Shown here one piece after another: positions 29,701 to 37,459 of a stretch of DNA of 64,000 nt. The notes under the pieces are model-generated. The model did not search any database. It was not told the DNA's origin and worked only from the letters and a program-made list of their open reading frames with translations. The stretch is from a virus. Numbering within the stretch: the stretch's first letter is position 1; each line of letters begins with the position of its first letter. The translations under genes were made by a program, and so were the position numbers. The stretch is taken from positions 1 to 64,000 of the IMG/VR virus record IMGVR_UViG_3300034023_001204; one strand, 5' to 3'.

Positions 29701-31231
29701 ACATTCGTGGACTTTTAGTAGCTGTTCAAACTTTATACAAACAAGTCAATTCACATACACGTTAAGAATAGAAGGTGAAAATAGCAAAAACTTTACTGTA
29801 GGTGAAAAGGTGAGTATTTCTAATATTGCGGGAATTGACGTTAATCAAGAATTCACTCTTATTAAATCTTCAGCAACTATCTTGGAAAAAAGTTCAGAAT
29901 TCATAAGGGTTGAATTTGTGTCGAACACACCACTTCGTAGTATAGTAAAAGATTCACAAGATCATCCGATAAAAGTATCCAAAAATGTTTGGCTAAGTGG
30001 AGCATTCCTAAATGGATATTTTTCGGGAATTATGATCTATGGACTAATCAATGGATATCCCGAGAATTTACTTATGGAATCTACACATCTTGTAGATGGT
30101 GTTTTTGAAGGTGGTCAGATTTCAGATTCTGGTCAAGATAAATGTCTCATTCAGAGTTTGAAGTTTTCTGATGGATCATATCTTGTACAACCCGATAAAA
30201 TCGATCCTAACTATTCTTCTCTATACAAAACGCCTTTGCGTATGATTGGTGCTAGAAACAGAAGATATAACTCATGGATTAATCTTTCATGGAATCAGTC
30301 TCAAAGAACAAATACCTACGATAACCTAAACTATTTTTCGGAATTTTTCGATAAATCTATTAAATACTTAAACCACACTTCTTATACGACCGATAATATT
30401 TTAAGAATCTCAGCAAATATTAGGAATATTTCAAATACTAGTGTATCAAGCTATAGTCTAGGAAAAAAATTCTCACCCGTAGTTTCTAAAATATCTCAAT
30501 CTGGACAATTTAATTATGTAACAAATATTAAAAATGGGGTGCCACAATTATCAAACACCTCTAATTTATTAGAGTTTTTCTCAAGGGGCTGGACATATTC
30601 ATATTCCATGAATAATATTTTCAATCTTCAATCAGCTACATTTACATCTAACTATAACATCACGGATCCTGATTTCTCTAACTTATTACTTGTAGAAACG
30701 TCGGCGTCCGCTTCTGGTTCTGGTTTTTCTTCTTGGAACTTTTCAAATAAAAATTCAACTATATCTAGAGAAAGATATTCTCTTGTAGAGTTTGAGGTTT
30801 ATACACACTCAGGTTCAAGTGTTGTGGATTTTATGAACTTCGGAACTTCTTCAAACAAATATCCCAGAATATATCTGAATAATAAGCCTATAGATAATCT
30901 ACCCAATCTTTTATCTACACCAGTTGATCATCTGTCTTATACTTCGAGTGTTAAAAGGGAATACTTCTTCAATTTAGAAAAACTTGACTTTTCTATATTG
31001 GGTGGATCGGATTTCGATTCGGGTTGGTCTTCACCCTCTTCTCAAATCTATTTTTCTCGAATAAATTTCTATGAAGTTGATAGAATTCCGTTTTTTAATT
31101 ACTATTTGGACTCATCAGGAACTGATAGAATTGATAGGTTTATGAAATCACCTACTAAAGCTATTGCCCCAAGAATTGATTATAGTCGTCTAGATTTTGA
31201 TTTCATAGGAAATGTTCAGATTTACAGATAG
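26744..31231 (+). CDS. Giant virion protein with aromatic pentad solenoid
   Basis: 1495 residues. The N-terminal 220 residues are beta-rich and unrecognised. From about 230 to 680 the chain is made of short units in which Trp or Phe alternates with Gly every five residues, for example SLWIDGKFSSGNF and NVIWQGGNFNNGSF. The repeats resume briefly near 970 and 1085. Between and after them are beta domains, and the C-terminal 350 residues contain two jelly-roll-like segments. The periodicity resembles a pentapeptide-repeat beta-helix with aromatic instead of aliphatic inward residues. No enzyme motif. Probably a long tail fibre or baseplate spike; a relative of the 40042 gene by repeat type. Confidence 0.7.
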   Translation: MSIFVLNNNAVFPNADGLINQQTAKILYTGSTIGKSNPISGVVDSCRIRNLSYIQESSARIDNNNPTEFTITLNSNSTLNAKFLSVTSSYGLENFSKGVLFIGTLFGGTQSKDISGTYKINSLLTQTLGNLPVSKNINIQPYTQSGALSGLTSSSTFSFDNFIQPEIFTLNKLQIKNSKIYSGFYKRALFESNDFNSEQEDLPINDREKISKLRISNTILSKTNNFIQTTLHKSIVTSGNFISGLVNSSIWKNTEFLSGVFNNSTWVSGTFSGRFLSSYTYSSTSLSFNNLWKAWYNGNFLSGDFEKSLWIDGKFSSGNFYESVWLSGTFSDGSLGSENLKANQTSFGTILNTTGYGRTSSTWINGVVKNGVIGGSSFVEWLGGNFNSGEVRGDSGFYTTWKNGIFNSGRINGNVIWQGGNFNNGSFNSTWGLGSAMTASNHFGWQGGRFNSGVFGSGDGLTNSSWWDGEFWGGVFKGKIWNSGKFYNGDFIGGYTSSVLSDEQAARNYFTGSYWGLWKNGLVIDNSNMGTTDRDIFTPLNISSEVRNLSRANFQNMLWVDGTFSHDVGVIFNSLWLQGRFVKGNFRNSSFNPWVNRVGLVENETSALSFNLTQSCIWKGGNFIDSHFYISEWQDGVFQSGTMTAGIWHTGVWEYGFANNILWKGGRWRNGNWNGTPFTSPSPALEEKTSIYLKRVNSFISSTSSMWDKVHYMNVGSFSVNSTEIVNFGFNPSSTEYYTQTSNASLTDWTLSSSALIPTGTFLPLQFSEHLIPQVWECNDTSCQISRNVFRDTSFTYRITITARCYRSVTNPTDPTNVYLFAKIGSFTQSEILPSSGEPGYWSGNFPAFSPLSTTPIATDYSIGTPLIHLNNTLTDYIFDYSPKISDDKDLIIQAYNFNPGFFAGVEITNISIHKIISNYNQVYNNKLTNSSTSTAPTLAFSDLPNTSYNTPSDNGSVVRMNFGNGVFEKGIWENGVWNNGWRGDEHSWTFSSCSNFIQTSQFTYTLRIEGENSKNFTVGEKVSISNIAGIDVNQEFTLIKSSATILEKSSEFIRVEFVSNTPLRSIVKDSQDHPIKVSKNVWLSGAFLNGYFSGIMIYGLINGYPENLLMESTHLVDGVFEGGQISDSGQDKCLIQSLKFSDGSYLVQPDKIDPNYSSLYKTPLRMIGARNRRYNSWINLSWNQSQRTNTYDNLNYFSEFFDKSIKYLNHTSYTTDNILRISANIRNISNTSVSSYSLGKKFSPVVSKISQSGQFNYVTNIKNGVPQLSNTSNLLEFFSRGWTYSYSMNNIFNLQSATFTSNYNITDPDFSNLLLVETSASASGSGFSSWNFSNKNSTISRERYSLVEFEVYTHSGSSVVDFMNFGTSSNKYPRIYLNNKPIDNLPNLLSTPVDHLSYTSSVKREYFFNLEKLDFSILGGSDFDSGWSSPSSQIYFSRINFYEVDRIPFFNYYLDSSGTDRIDRFMKSPTKAIAPRIDYSRLDFDFIGNVQIYR
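27450..28780 (+). repeat. Aromatic pentad repeat region
   Basis: Coding repeat in which [WF]-x-x-G-x units recur (for example GTFSDG, GGNFNSG, SWWDGEFWGG). The repeat is conserved at protein level but divergent in DNA, so it is old rather than a recent tandem expansion. Confidence 0.7.
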
Positions 31232-31233
31232 AA

Positions 31234-31959
31234 TTAACTTTTCTTTATTAGAAAAAGATGTCCTGATTTACCTTGAGAAGTAACAGATATATTACCCATC
31301 GATTCAATTTTTAGAAACTTTTCACCTTTTGGGAACTTTATTTTTTCTAACTTTTGATTACCTAGGATTCTTCTTTTACCTTGACAGTCACCACAAATGA
31401 TTGATCCAGTTTTTCCTTTGCCTTCACAAAAACTACATACCTCATCTCTCCAATCCTTACCAGTTCCTTCACAGAAATCACAACCATCTTCGTTTTCAAA
31501 TTGTCTTAGTATATTACCATTTTCATCCTTGATAACTATTTTTCCTCTGAGATCTAGACCGGTTCCTTTACAAGATTTACAAGTAACCCATCTTTGATAT
31601 TCTACAACACCTCCAAAATTTTTTTCAACTTCTAGATGTATATGTAGATCTGTTTCAGATTTGATCTTATCGAACTTACCCTTCTCCCAAGTTTTTGATA
31701 ATATAGTTTGTTCATAGTTTTTAAACTCATTTACAAGTTTATAGTTTTTACCAAAACGACTTCTTTTATCCCAATCTTTTCTTAGCTTTTCGTTACTGAA
31801 AATTTCGTAGGCTTCGTTTATCTGTGAGAATAGATTACTATCTCCACCAACATCTGGGTGTAGTTTTTTAGATAGTTTATAATATTTTTTTTTAATTTCG
31901 TCAGACGTAGCATCTTTATCCACACCAAGTATCTGGTAATAGTTTTTTTCTAAATCCAT
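31234..31959 (-). CDS. dnaJ: DnaJ-like co-chaperone with zinc fingers, truncated C-terminus
   Basis: 241 residues against about 375 for cellular DnaJ. The J domain is complete (residues 5-65) with HPD at 34-36, which stimulates DnaK ATPase. A Gly/Phe region is almost absent. Four CxxCxGxG-type motifs follow (CKSCKGTG, CDFCEGTG, CSFCEGKG, CGDCQGKR), the last one imperfect. After the zinc domain only about 40 residues remain, so the second substrate domain and dimerisation region are missing. It lies 16 bases downstream of bS21 in the gp46-bS21-dnaJ transcript. It probably redirects host DnaK to phage protein folding or assembly. Confidence 0.9.
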   Translation of the reverse strand: MDLEKNYYQILGVDKDATSDEIKKKYYKLSKKLHPDVGGDSNLFSQINEAYEIFSNEKLRKDWDKRSRFGKNYKLVNEFKNYEQTILSKTWEKGKFDKIKSETDLHIHLEVEKNFGGVVEYQRWVTCKSCKGTGLDLRGKIVIKDENGNILRQFENEDGCDFCEGTGKDWRDEVCSFCEGKGKTGSIICGDCQGKRRILGNQKLEKIKFPKGEKFLKIESMGNISVTSQGKSGHLFLIKKS

Positions 31960-31975
31960 ACTCTATTTATGCGAA

Positions 31976-32167
31976 TTAATCTTTTGGTGATAAGAAGTTT
32001 TTCTCAACATAGATAGCTTTTCTGATCTCTTCTCTACGAACAACTGATTTTTTCTTGAACTCTTTTCTATTTCTGAGTTCTTTAATAACTCCCACTCTAT
32101 CAAATTTTCTCTTGAATATTTTCAGAGCTTTATCTATTGGGTCTTTACCTAGTTCTACTTTAATCAT
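31976..32167 (-). CDS. rpsU: Ribosomal protein bS21 homologue
   Basis: 63 residues, the normal bS21 length. The family pattern is clear: a short N-terminal strand, then DKALKIFKRKFDRVGVIKEL and the basic RNRKEFKKKSVVRREE helix. bS21 sits on the 30S platform next to the 3' end of 16S rRNA and the anti-Shine-Dalgarno. Tyr53 in KAIYVEK aligns with the Tyr that, as I recall, stacks on the anti-Shine-Dalgarno in Flavobacterium ribosomes. The gene is between gp46 (14-base gap) and dnaJ; an ATATATA motif precedes it. It probably replaces or competes with host bS21 to bias translation. Confidence 0.88.
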   Translation of the reverse strand: MIKVELGKDPIDKALKIFKRKFDRVGVIKELRNRKEFKKKSVVRREEIRKAIYVEKNFLSPKD

Positions 32168-32171
32168 AACT

Positions 32172-32178
32172 TATATAT
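32172..32178 (-). promoter_or_regulatory. ATATATA motif before bS21
   Basis: Seven alternating bases ending 4 bases before the bS21 start, within the short gap after the gp46-like stop. It could give bS21 and dnaJ a transcript of their own. Confidence 0.35.
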
Positions 32179-32181
32179 CTT

Positions 32182-33885
32182 TTATTGGATCTCCTGGGTA
32201 GAAGTTTCGGTTATTTGTGAAAAAACATCTTTATTCACACTGATAATTCTATCAAAAAACTCACCACTCATCAGGGCGTGATGAACTACAAATATACTTA
32301 TCTTATAGTTGTTAGCAAAATCTTTAAGTAATAATAAAATAGACTCAATACCTTCGAGATCTATCGATGAGAAAACTTCATCAAGAAAAAGAATATTGAT
32401 ATGTCTTTTAGTTCGTATCATTTTCAGATAAGCTATCATAATACAAATGTTGATTCTTTTATTTTCACCAGTCGATAGACTATCTTGTTCAATTACTTCA
32501 TTTAGGTTTTTAATCTCAGCGTTGAAGTTTTGATCTAACACTACTTGAAATGGTATTCTCATTTTACGTAAATTTTCAGCTACAAAATGATTGATAGGTT
32601 CGATGATTTTAGAAATAATACTTTTTTTAACACCATCTTCACTCAATATTTTAGAAAGTTCTTTGTAATAAACTTCTTTTTCTTGTAAAATTACGTTTTC
32701 ACCAGATACAACATCCATCTTAGAAAGAAGTTCTGATTTGGTATTCTCAAACTCTTGTGTAGTATGACTTTGAGTAGAACCTGAGTTTTTTTTCTGTGTG
32801 AGTTGATCGATTTGTGATTTGTAGTTACGAAGTAAATAAGTTAAATCGTTGAAGTTTGTAGTTACATCAACGGTCAATTCTCCAAGTTTCTTTTTCTTTT
32901 CTCCCAAAGAAGTTATATTTTGTGTAATCTGCTCTAATATTTTTTGGATACCTTGTTTTTTCTGATCTAGTTCATTTCTTAAATCAGCAAAGAATTGACC
33001 ATCGAAAGAAACTTTACAAGTGGGACACTTTCCTGAGTTGTAAAGTGATATTTCTCGATCGACATTATTTAAATTATTTCTGATTTTATAGAGTTCCTCT
33101 TTCTCTTTATCAAGGTGTGTGTTTATCTCAGTTTCTTTAAGTGCTATTTTATCCTTTTTTTCCTTCAATAACTTATACTCTTCTTTTCTTTTTTCTATTT
33201 CAGCATTGAGAACTGAGATCTCTTGATCAAGATCTTCTTTTTCTCTTTCGAGCGCTTTTTGAATAGACATATCAATTGAACGTATAGAGCTAGCAAGGGA
33301 TCCTATTTCAGCATCTAATCTAGCGAGTCCTATTTTATTGGTCTTATTAAGATCCTTCAAGATATCAGATAGAATATTGATTACTTCAAGGTTAAAAAGT
33401 TTATCTAAAAGAAGTTTCTTTTCCTCAGACGAGAGTGAAATAAAATTCTTAAAATCGTTGATAGATAGTGAAATAAAACTCTTGAAAGTTTCAATATCAA
33501 TACCAACTAGTTTTTCTATTCTTTCATCCAGTGAAGCTTTACCAGCTTTATCGATTTCAAGACCATTTTCAAGAACTCTCAAAACATTCGGAGATATCCC
33601 ACGAATAACTTCGATTTCAGATCCAGAAGATTTAAATTTTATTTTGTTCAAAAGCTCACCGTTTATTCTATTTGGTAATAGGGATGATTTAGTCCATTTT
33701 TTATTTTTCATGGATTTCACTTTTCCATAAAGTGAGTATTCTACACACTCAAGTATTGAACTTTTACCAGAACCGTTCGATCCACAAAGAAGAATAAGTT
33801 CTCCTGCTTCAGTATTAAACTTTACAACTTGTTCTGTATTTCCAAATGATTTATATCCACGTATTGAAATTTCTTCTATAATCAT
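32182..33885 (-). CDS. SbcC/Rad50/gp46-like zinc-hook ATPase
   Basis: 567 residues, the size of T4 gp46. Walker A GSNGSGKSS is at 35-43; a long coiled coil with a CPTC zinc hook lies near the middle; the ABC signature (LSTGENKR), Walker B (INILFLDEVFSS) and a His switch (IFVVHH) follow in the C-terminal lobe. With its nuclease partner gp47/SbcD it would resect DNA ends for recombination-dependent replication and host DNA breakdown. The gp47 gene is not in this window, unlike the usual neighbouring arrangement. First gene of the gp46-bS21-dnaJ transcript. Confidence 0.9.
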   Translation of the reverse strand: MIIEEISIRGYKSFGNTEQVVKFNTEAGELILLCGSNGSGKSSILECVEYSLYGKVKSMKNKKWTKSSLLPNRINGELLNKIKFKSSGSEIEVIRGISPNVLRVLENGLEIDKAGKASLDERIEKLVGIDIETFKSFISLSINDFKNFISLSSEEKKLLLDKLFNLEVINILSDILKDLNKTNKIGLARLDAEIGSLASSIRSIDMSIQKALEREKEDLDQEISVLNAEIEKRKEEYKLLKEKKDKIALKETEINTHLDKEKEELYKIRNNLNNVDREISLYNSGKCPTCKVSFDGQFFADLRNELDQKKQGIQKILEQITQNITSLGEKKKKLGELTVDVTTNFNDLTYLLRNYKSQIDQLTQKKNSGSTQSHTTQEFENTKSELLSKMDVVSGENVILQEKEVYYKELSKILSEDGVKKSIISKIIEPINHFVAENLRKMRIPFQVVLDQNFNAEIKNLNEVIEQDSLSTGENKRINICIMIAYLKMIRTKRHINILFLDEVFSSIDLEGIESILLLLKDFANNYKISIFVVHHALMSGEFFDRIISVNKDVFSQITETSTQEIQ

Positions 33886-33924
33886 TCAAGTTTTATCATT
33901 TTTTCAAAAAAAGATTTAGTAAAA

Positions 33925-33933
33925 ATATATATA
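33925..33933. promoter_or_regulatory. ATATATATA motif between divergent genes
   Basis: In the 70-base gap between gp46 (minus) and the 88-residue gene (plus); plus strand reads ATATATATAGATTAAAA. Being self-complementary it could act in both directions. Confidence 0.4.
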
Positions 33934-33955
33934 GATTAAAATAAAAATCAAGTTT

Positions 33956-34222
33956 ATGAAGCATTTAAAGACTTACGAATCGATGATAGAGGATGATTAC
34001 TCAGATTATGAGATGGGAGTAGATCCCTCTAATGAAATTGAGTATCATGATTTTCCATATGAACCTATGAATGTTCCCCTGTCACCTTCTGAAACCAGAG
34101 AAGAGAGAGCAAAGAGAATAAAAGATGAATTTCCTTATAATCCTATTAAAAAAGGGGAAGGTGATGGATTATCAAGAAAAGAGAGGGAAAAAGAAATTAT
34201 AAAAAGATTTCCAGAAAAATAA
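33956..34222 (+). CDS. Small charged protein with capsid-targeting-like N-terminus
   Basis: 88 residues, strongly charged, no hydrophobic core segment. The opening MKHLKTYESMIEDDY closely resembles the N-terminal capsid-targeting peptide of T4 internal proteins (MKTYQEFI followed by acidic residues), which is cleaved by the prohead protease after packaging. The rest is acidic then Lys/Arg/Glu-rich with a repeated EFPYNP / DFPYEP element. It is 13 bases upstream of a Pro/Thr fibre gene. Candidate injected internal protein; the role is inferred only from the N-terminus. Confidence 0.55.
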   Translation: MKHLKTYESMIEDDYSDYEMGVDPSNEIEYHDFPYEPMNVPLSPSETREERAKRIKDEFPYNPIKKGEGDGLSRKEREKEIIKRFPEK

Positions 34223-34235
34223 TTCCTAAATTTAT

Positions 34236-36353
34236 ATGACCGAGACACCCACAGAAACACCCACCATAACCCCAACAGAAACATCTACACCCACTCCAAG
34301 TCCAGTCACAAACTCTGGATATCCATTTATATTACTAGATCTTCCATATACATTTCCTTCTTCAGGCAATGCTATAATGAACGGTTCAGGTGGTGCCACA
34401 ATGGGTATCACTAAAATCAACGAACTGGGTTTAACAGGGAGAGGATTTTATTTTAATAGTATTGACGCAGATGGTGTGGATAGAAGTTCGTATTTCCAAA
34501 GTTTTTTGAATCAAGGTGTGACTATAAGTTTCACACAATATAGTAATACTGCCATTTACTCAGGTGACACACAATCATTCAAATCGTGGAGTTTTACGGC
34601 TAGTGGGACTGGTTTTGTTTTCGGTAGCAATATAGGAGTTCCCCCGTCAAACTCACCATCCGGACTAGCTACTATTGTCCAAACCAGTTCTTCAGATTTT
34701 TCATTTGGAGTCCCAGTTTATATTAGTTTGGGTAATATCGAATTATCCACACCAACACCAACACCTACAAATACAGAGACACCTACAAATACACCAACAA
34801 ATACTGAAACACCTACTGAAACACCTACACCGACAAATACTGAAACACCTACTGAAACACCTACTGAAACTCCAACACCTACAAATACAGAGACACCTAC
34901 AAATACACCTACAAATACCGAAACACCAACACCAACATCCACAAATACACCTACAAATACAGAGACACCCACAAATACACCCACAAATACTGAAACACCA
35001 ACATCCACAAACACACCTACAAATACTGAAACACCTACTGAAACCCCTACACCGACAAATACTGAAACACCTACTGAAACACCTACTGAAACTCCAACAC
35101 CTACAAATACAGAGACACCTACAAATACACCCACAAATACCGAAACACCAACACCAACATCCACAAATACACCTACAAATACTGAAACACCAACAAACAC
35201 ACCAACAAATACCGAAACACCAGATGTCTCACCGAGTGAAACACCTACTCAGACACCAACAAACACACCAACAAATACCGAAACACCTACAAATACACCT
35301 ACACCCACAATAACACCTTCTTCTACGAACACCAGTGAGATTTGTGGAACTGTGTCTGGTACCATCAATGTTTTATTCTTAGGTGACGCAAACGTAGATA
35401 CTGTTGCATCAAACATTAATTCTTATATTAACACAGAAGGATTTTCGATAACATACTCTACTGTGAGTATGTCCACAACATATAGCGGAAGTGGTTTAAC
35501 AAGTTCAGGTTATGATGTTGTGTTCATTTACACCAATGGTAGTCAAGTAGGTGCGTCTGGTCTTGGCAATTCACTACTTGAATTTGTGAATTCTGGTGGT
35601 CATATTATATCTGGAGTATTTTTATGGAATCTTTATCCTTCGGGATTTACACACTCATCACTCACACCATTTCTAGCCACAAACACACAATCAACAATAG
35701 GAGGTAATTTCACATTTTCTACTTCTATATCTATTGCAGATGGGTTAAATTCAACTTTTGGTGGAACACCTTTCACAAACGGTGATCCAACTCTTTCCAG
35801 CGGTGCGGTTCTTCACGCATCCTACACCCCGAGTGGAGTAAAGTTACTTGCGATAAAGGAAGTTGGTTGCTCAAAACTAATTGGTATCAATACTTGGTTT
35901 GGTTCGATTACTAGTAATACATCCACTTTGTGTAAAATGCTTGGTAGATCTATACTATATTCGGTTGGCCAACTCCCCCAATACGAACCATCACCAAGCT
36001 CAACACCTAGCTCTACACCAACTTCTACGATAACTCCTTCAGTGACACCATCGGCAACAGTTACTCAGACACCAGATTCTACTTCTACGCCAACACCAAC
36101 AAACACACCCACACCAACTTCCACAACAACACCTACACCCACACCTACACCAACTCCATCACCCGAAGTGACCACAACCACTTCAACCACCACACAAGTA
36201 GTTCCAATAACAACACTACCACCTAACCAACCTTCGTCCGACACTTACTCAGGTGGAAATAAACAGTTCGCAAGCACTTACGGTTCAAAGCCAATGGGAT
36301 TAAAAGTACCAATCCAACCAAGAACTAGAAGTAGAAGATTTTTCAGAGGCTAA
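34236..36353 (+). CDS. Pro/Thr-stalk fibre with beta domain and flavodoxin-like domain
   Basis: 705 residues. Translation begins directly in Pro/Thr repeats (1-28), unusual for a fibre, which normally has an N-terminal anchor. Then a beta domain (30-168), a long Thr-Pro-Thr-Asn/Glu stalk (170-362), an alpha/beta domain (368-585) starting INVLFLGD and resembling class-I glutamine-amidotransferase-like or flavodoxin-like folds, a second stalk (590-640), a Thr hinge, and a basic C-terminus ([10 protein letters not shown]). No catalytic Cys-His pair could be assigned. Cotranscribed with the preceding small gene. May be a displaced distal half of a fibre or a separate decoration protein. Confidence 0.65.
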   Translation: MTETPTETPTITPTETSTPTPSPVTNSGYPFILLDLPYTFPSSGNAIMNGSGGATMGITKINELGLTGRGFYFNSIDADGVDRSSYFQSFLNQGVTISFTQYSNTAIYSGDTQSFKSWSFTASGTGFVFGSNIGVPPSNSPSGLATIVQTSSSDFSFGVPVYISLGNIELSTPTPTPTNTETPTNTPTNTETPTETPTPTNTETPTETPTETPTPTNTETPTNTPTNTETPTPTSTNTPTNTETPTNTPTNTETPTSTNTPTNTETPTETPTPTNTETPTETPTETPTPTNTETPTNTPTNTETPTPTSTNTPTNTETPTNTPTNTETPDVSPSETPTQTPTNTPTNTETPTNTPTPTITPSSTNTSEICGTVSGTINVLFLGDANVDTVASNINSYINTEGFSITYSTVSMSTTYSGSGLTSSGYDVVFIYTNGSQVGASGLGNSLLEFVNSGGHIISGVFLWNLYPSGFTHSSLTPFLATNTQSTIGGNFTFSTSISIADGLNSTFGGTPFTNGDPTLSSGAVLHASYTPSGVKLLAIKEVGCSKLIGINTWFGSITSNTSTLCKMLGRSILYSVGQLPQYEPSPSSTPSSTPTSTITPSVTPSATVTQTPDSTSTPTPTNTPTPTSTTTPTPTPTPTPSPEVTTTTSTTTQVVPITTLPPNQPSSDTYSGGNKQFASTYGSKPMGLKVPIQPRTRSRRFFRG
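34747..35330 (+). repeat. Pro/Thr stalk repeats
   Basis: Repeating 12-base units of the form ACACCTACAAATAC with GAA/GAG variants, encoding TPTNTE-type sequence. It includes the 164-base segmental duplication listed separately. Confidence 0.85.
34797..35182 (+). repeat. 164-bp segmental duplication inside the stalk
   Basis: 34797-34960 and 35019-35182 align over 164 bases with only two mismatches seen by eye (offset 222 bases, a multiple of three). Synonymous codon choices are shared, so this is a recent in-frame copy, not chance low complexity. Confidence 0.8.
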
Positions 36354-36362
36354 CCTTTCTAG

Positions 36363-36369
36363 ATATATA
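36363..36369 (+). promoter_or_regulatory. ATATATA motif before resolvase gene
   Basis: GATATATAAATTAG precedes the ATG of the RuvC-like gene; core ends 6 bases before it. Candidate phage promoter. Confidence 0.35.
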
Positions 36370-36375
36370 AATTAG

Positions 36376-37086
36376 ATGTATAATTTTATAGGAATAGATA
36401 TTAGCTTAAATAGCACTGCGGTTTATATTGAAACATCGGATAAAAAAATAGTTCTTAGTTTTACCTCAAAGAAAGATAACAACATTTGGATCAATGAGTT
36501 AAAATCATCCGGTGTTATTTTTACACATCTGTATCGGAAATCTTCATCAGATTACTCTAGTAATGAAATACTTAAACTTCTTGACTTCAGTGAACTTTCA
36601 CACAATATTGTTGATACGGTGACTAGGTATCTCGATCCTACTATGAAAACTTTCTGTAGTATAGAGGGTTACTCTTTTTCTAGAAACACTAGTTCAATCT
36701 TGGATATTGTATCTCTTTCTACTTTAGTAAAAACAGAACTACTCACCAGAATACCGGACATAGAGATGTCTATTATTTCACCACTCTCTCTTAAGCTCGA
36801 ATCCTGTAAACTTGTCTATCCACCGATTGAACTAGGTGTTAAAAAGAAAAAATTGAAATGGGTCAATGATCAAGGCATAGCCGGTGGTAGTTTTAAGAAG
36901 CAACAAATGTTTAAGGCGTTTATTGATGGCAAAATAGATGCCCCAATTTACAACATTCTTTTTCATCACAAAGACCTAATGGATAGAGAGAAGATACCCA
37001 ACCCAATAGAAGATATTGTAGATTCAATTTTTTGTCTAAAAGTCCTGAGAAGAAAAATTGTCACGAATGAAAGTTTGGCACAATAG
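36376..37086 (+). CDS. RuvC-fold Holliday-junction resolvase-like nuclease
   Basis: 236 residues. RNase H-like fold acids fit RuvC: Asp8 in FIGIDIS, Glu97 in SIEGYSF, and Asp213/Asp216 in PIEDIVDSIF, in the order and spacing typical of RuvC-like resolvases of phages and poxviruses. A Lys-rich loop (KKKKLKW, 156-162) may bind DNA. It would cut branched intermediates left by recombination and by packaging. It is longer than bacterial RuvC (about 170 residues). Followed after 37 bases by a UVR-motif gene. A functional role in debranching is inferred from family and from the presence of uvsX and gp46. Confidence 0.8.
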   Translation: MYNFIGIDISLNSTAVYIETSDKKIVLSFTSKKDNNIWINELKSSGVIFTHLYRKSSSDYSSNEILKLLDFSELSHNIVDTVTRYLDPTMKTFCSIEGYSFSRNTSSILDIVSLSTLVKTELLTRIPDIEMSIISPLSLKLESCKLVYPPIELGVKKKKLKWVNDQGIAGGSFKKQQMFKAFIDGKIDAPIYNILFHHKDLMDREKIPNPIEDIVDSIFCLKVLRRKIVTNESLAQ

Positions 37087-37110
37087 TTGATAAACTATAT
37101 TTTAAAAATA

Positions 37111-37117
37111 ATATATA
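37111..37117 (+). promoter_or_regulatory. ATATATA motif before UVR gene
   Basis: TAATATATAACTAAA directly precedes the ATG; core ends 6 bases before it. Candidate phage promoter. Confidence 0.35.
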
Positions 37118-37123
37118 ACTAAA

Positions 37124-37459
37124 ATGATTGATCGCCTAAAAACTCTCTTATCCCAAATGGAGACCGGAAAAAGAATCACAACCGTTGAAGAGTTTGAGAA
37201 GATTGTAAAATCTTTTCAGATGACCTGTTCTTGGTCAACTACAACGGTTGATGGTAAAAATCTTATTCAAGAAAACTGGATCAGCAAGGTATTTCCTATT
37301 TTTGCTCTTACAAGAATATTTGATATTGATTCTCCACTTGTTGAGAAGATGCCACAGGGTGAGAAGATCAAAATTTTCAACTTGATCTTAGAAAAAGAAG
37401 TTGATGTAGAAAACTACGAAAAGGCTGCCGTTCTACGAGATCTCATTAACTCATTCTAA
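37124..37459 (+). CDS. Small protein with C-terminal UVR-like motif
   Basis: 111 residues. The last 23 (EKEVDVENYEKAAVLRDLIN) match the UVR motif: two antiparallel helices with YE-x-AA-x-LRD, as in UvrB, UvrC, ClpC and McsA. The N-terminal 85 residues are unassigned. UVR motifs mediate protein contacts, such as UvrB-UvrC or adaptor-ClpC. The phage also encodes a ClpC-like protein with a similar motif in its middle domain. The 3' end overlaps the convergent 37451 gene by 9 bases. It could be a repair partner or a Clp adaptor. Confidence 0.6.
   Translation: MIDRLKTLLSQMETGKRITTVEEFEKIVKSFQMTCSWSTTTVDGKNLIQENWISKVFPIFALTRIFDIDSPLVEKMPQGEKIKIFNLILEKEVDVENYEKAAVLRDLINSF

Noticed and set aside
32188-32196. 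AGGAG about 24 bases before the bS21 start as a Shine-Dalgarno sequence
   Set aside because: Too far from the ATG and part of the coding end of the gp46-like gene.
34675-35313. 212-residue forward ORF inside the 34236 fibre gene
   Set aside because: Shifted frame of the repeat, with no own leader; the 705-residue frame has structured domains on both sides.
34747-35330. CRISPR array
   Set aside because: Repeats are coding, of 6-12 bases, without spacers of constant length and in frame with the fibre protein.
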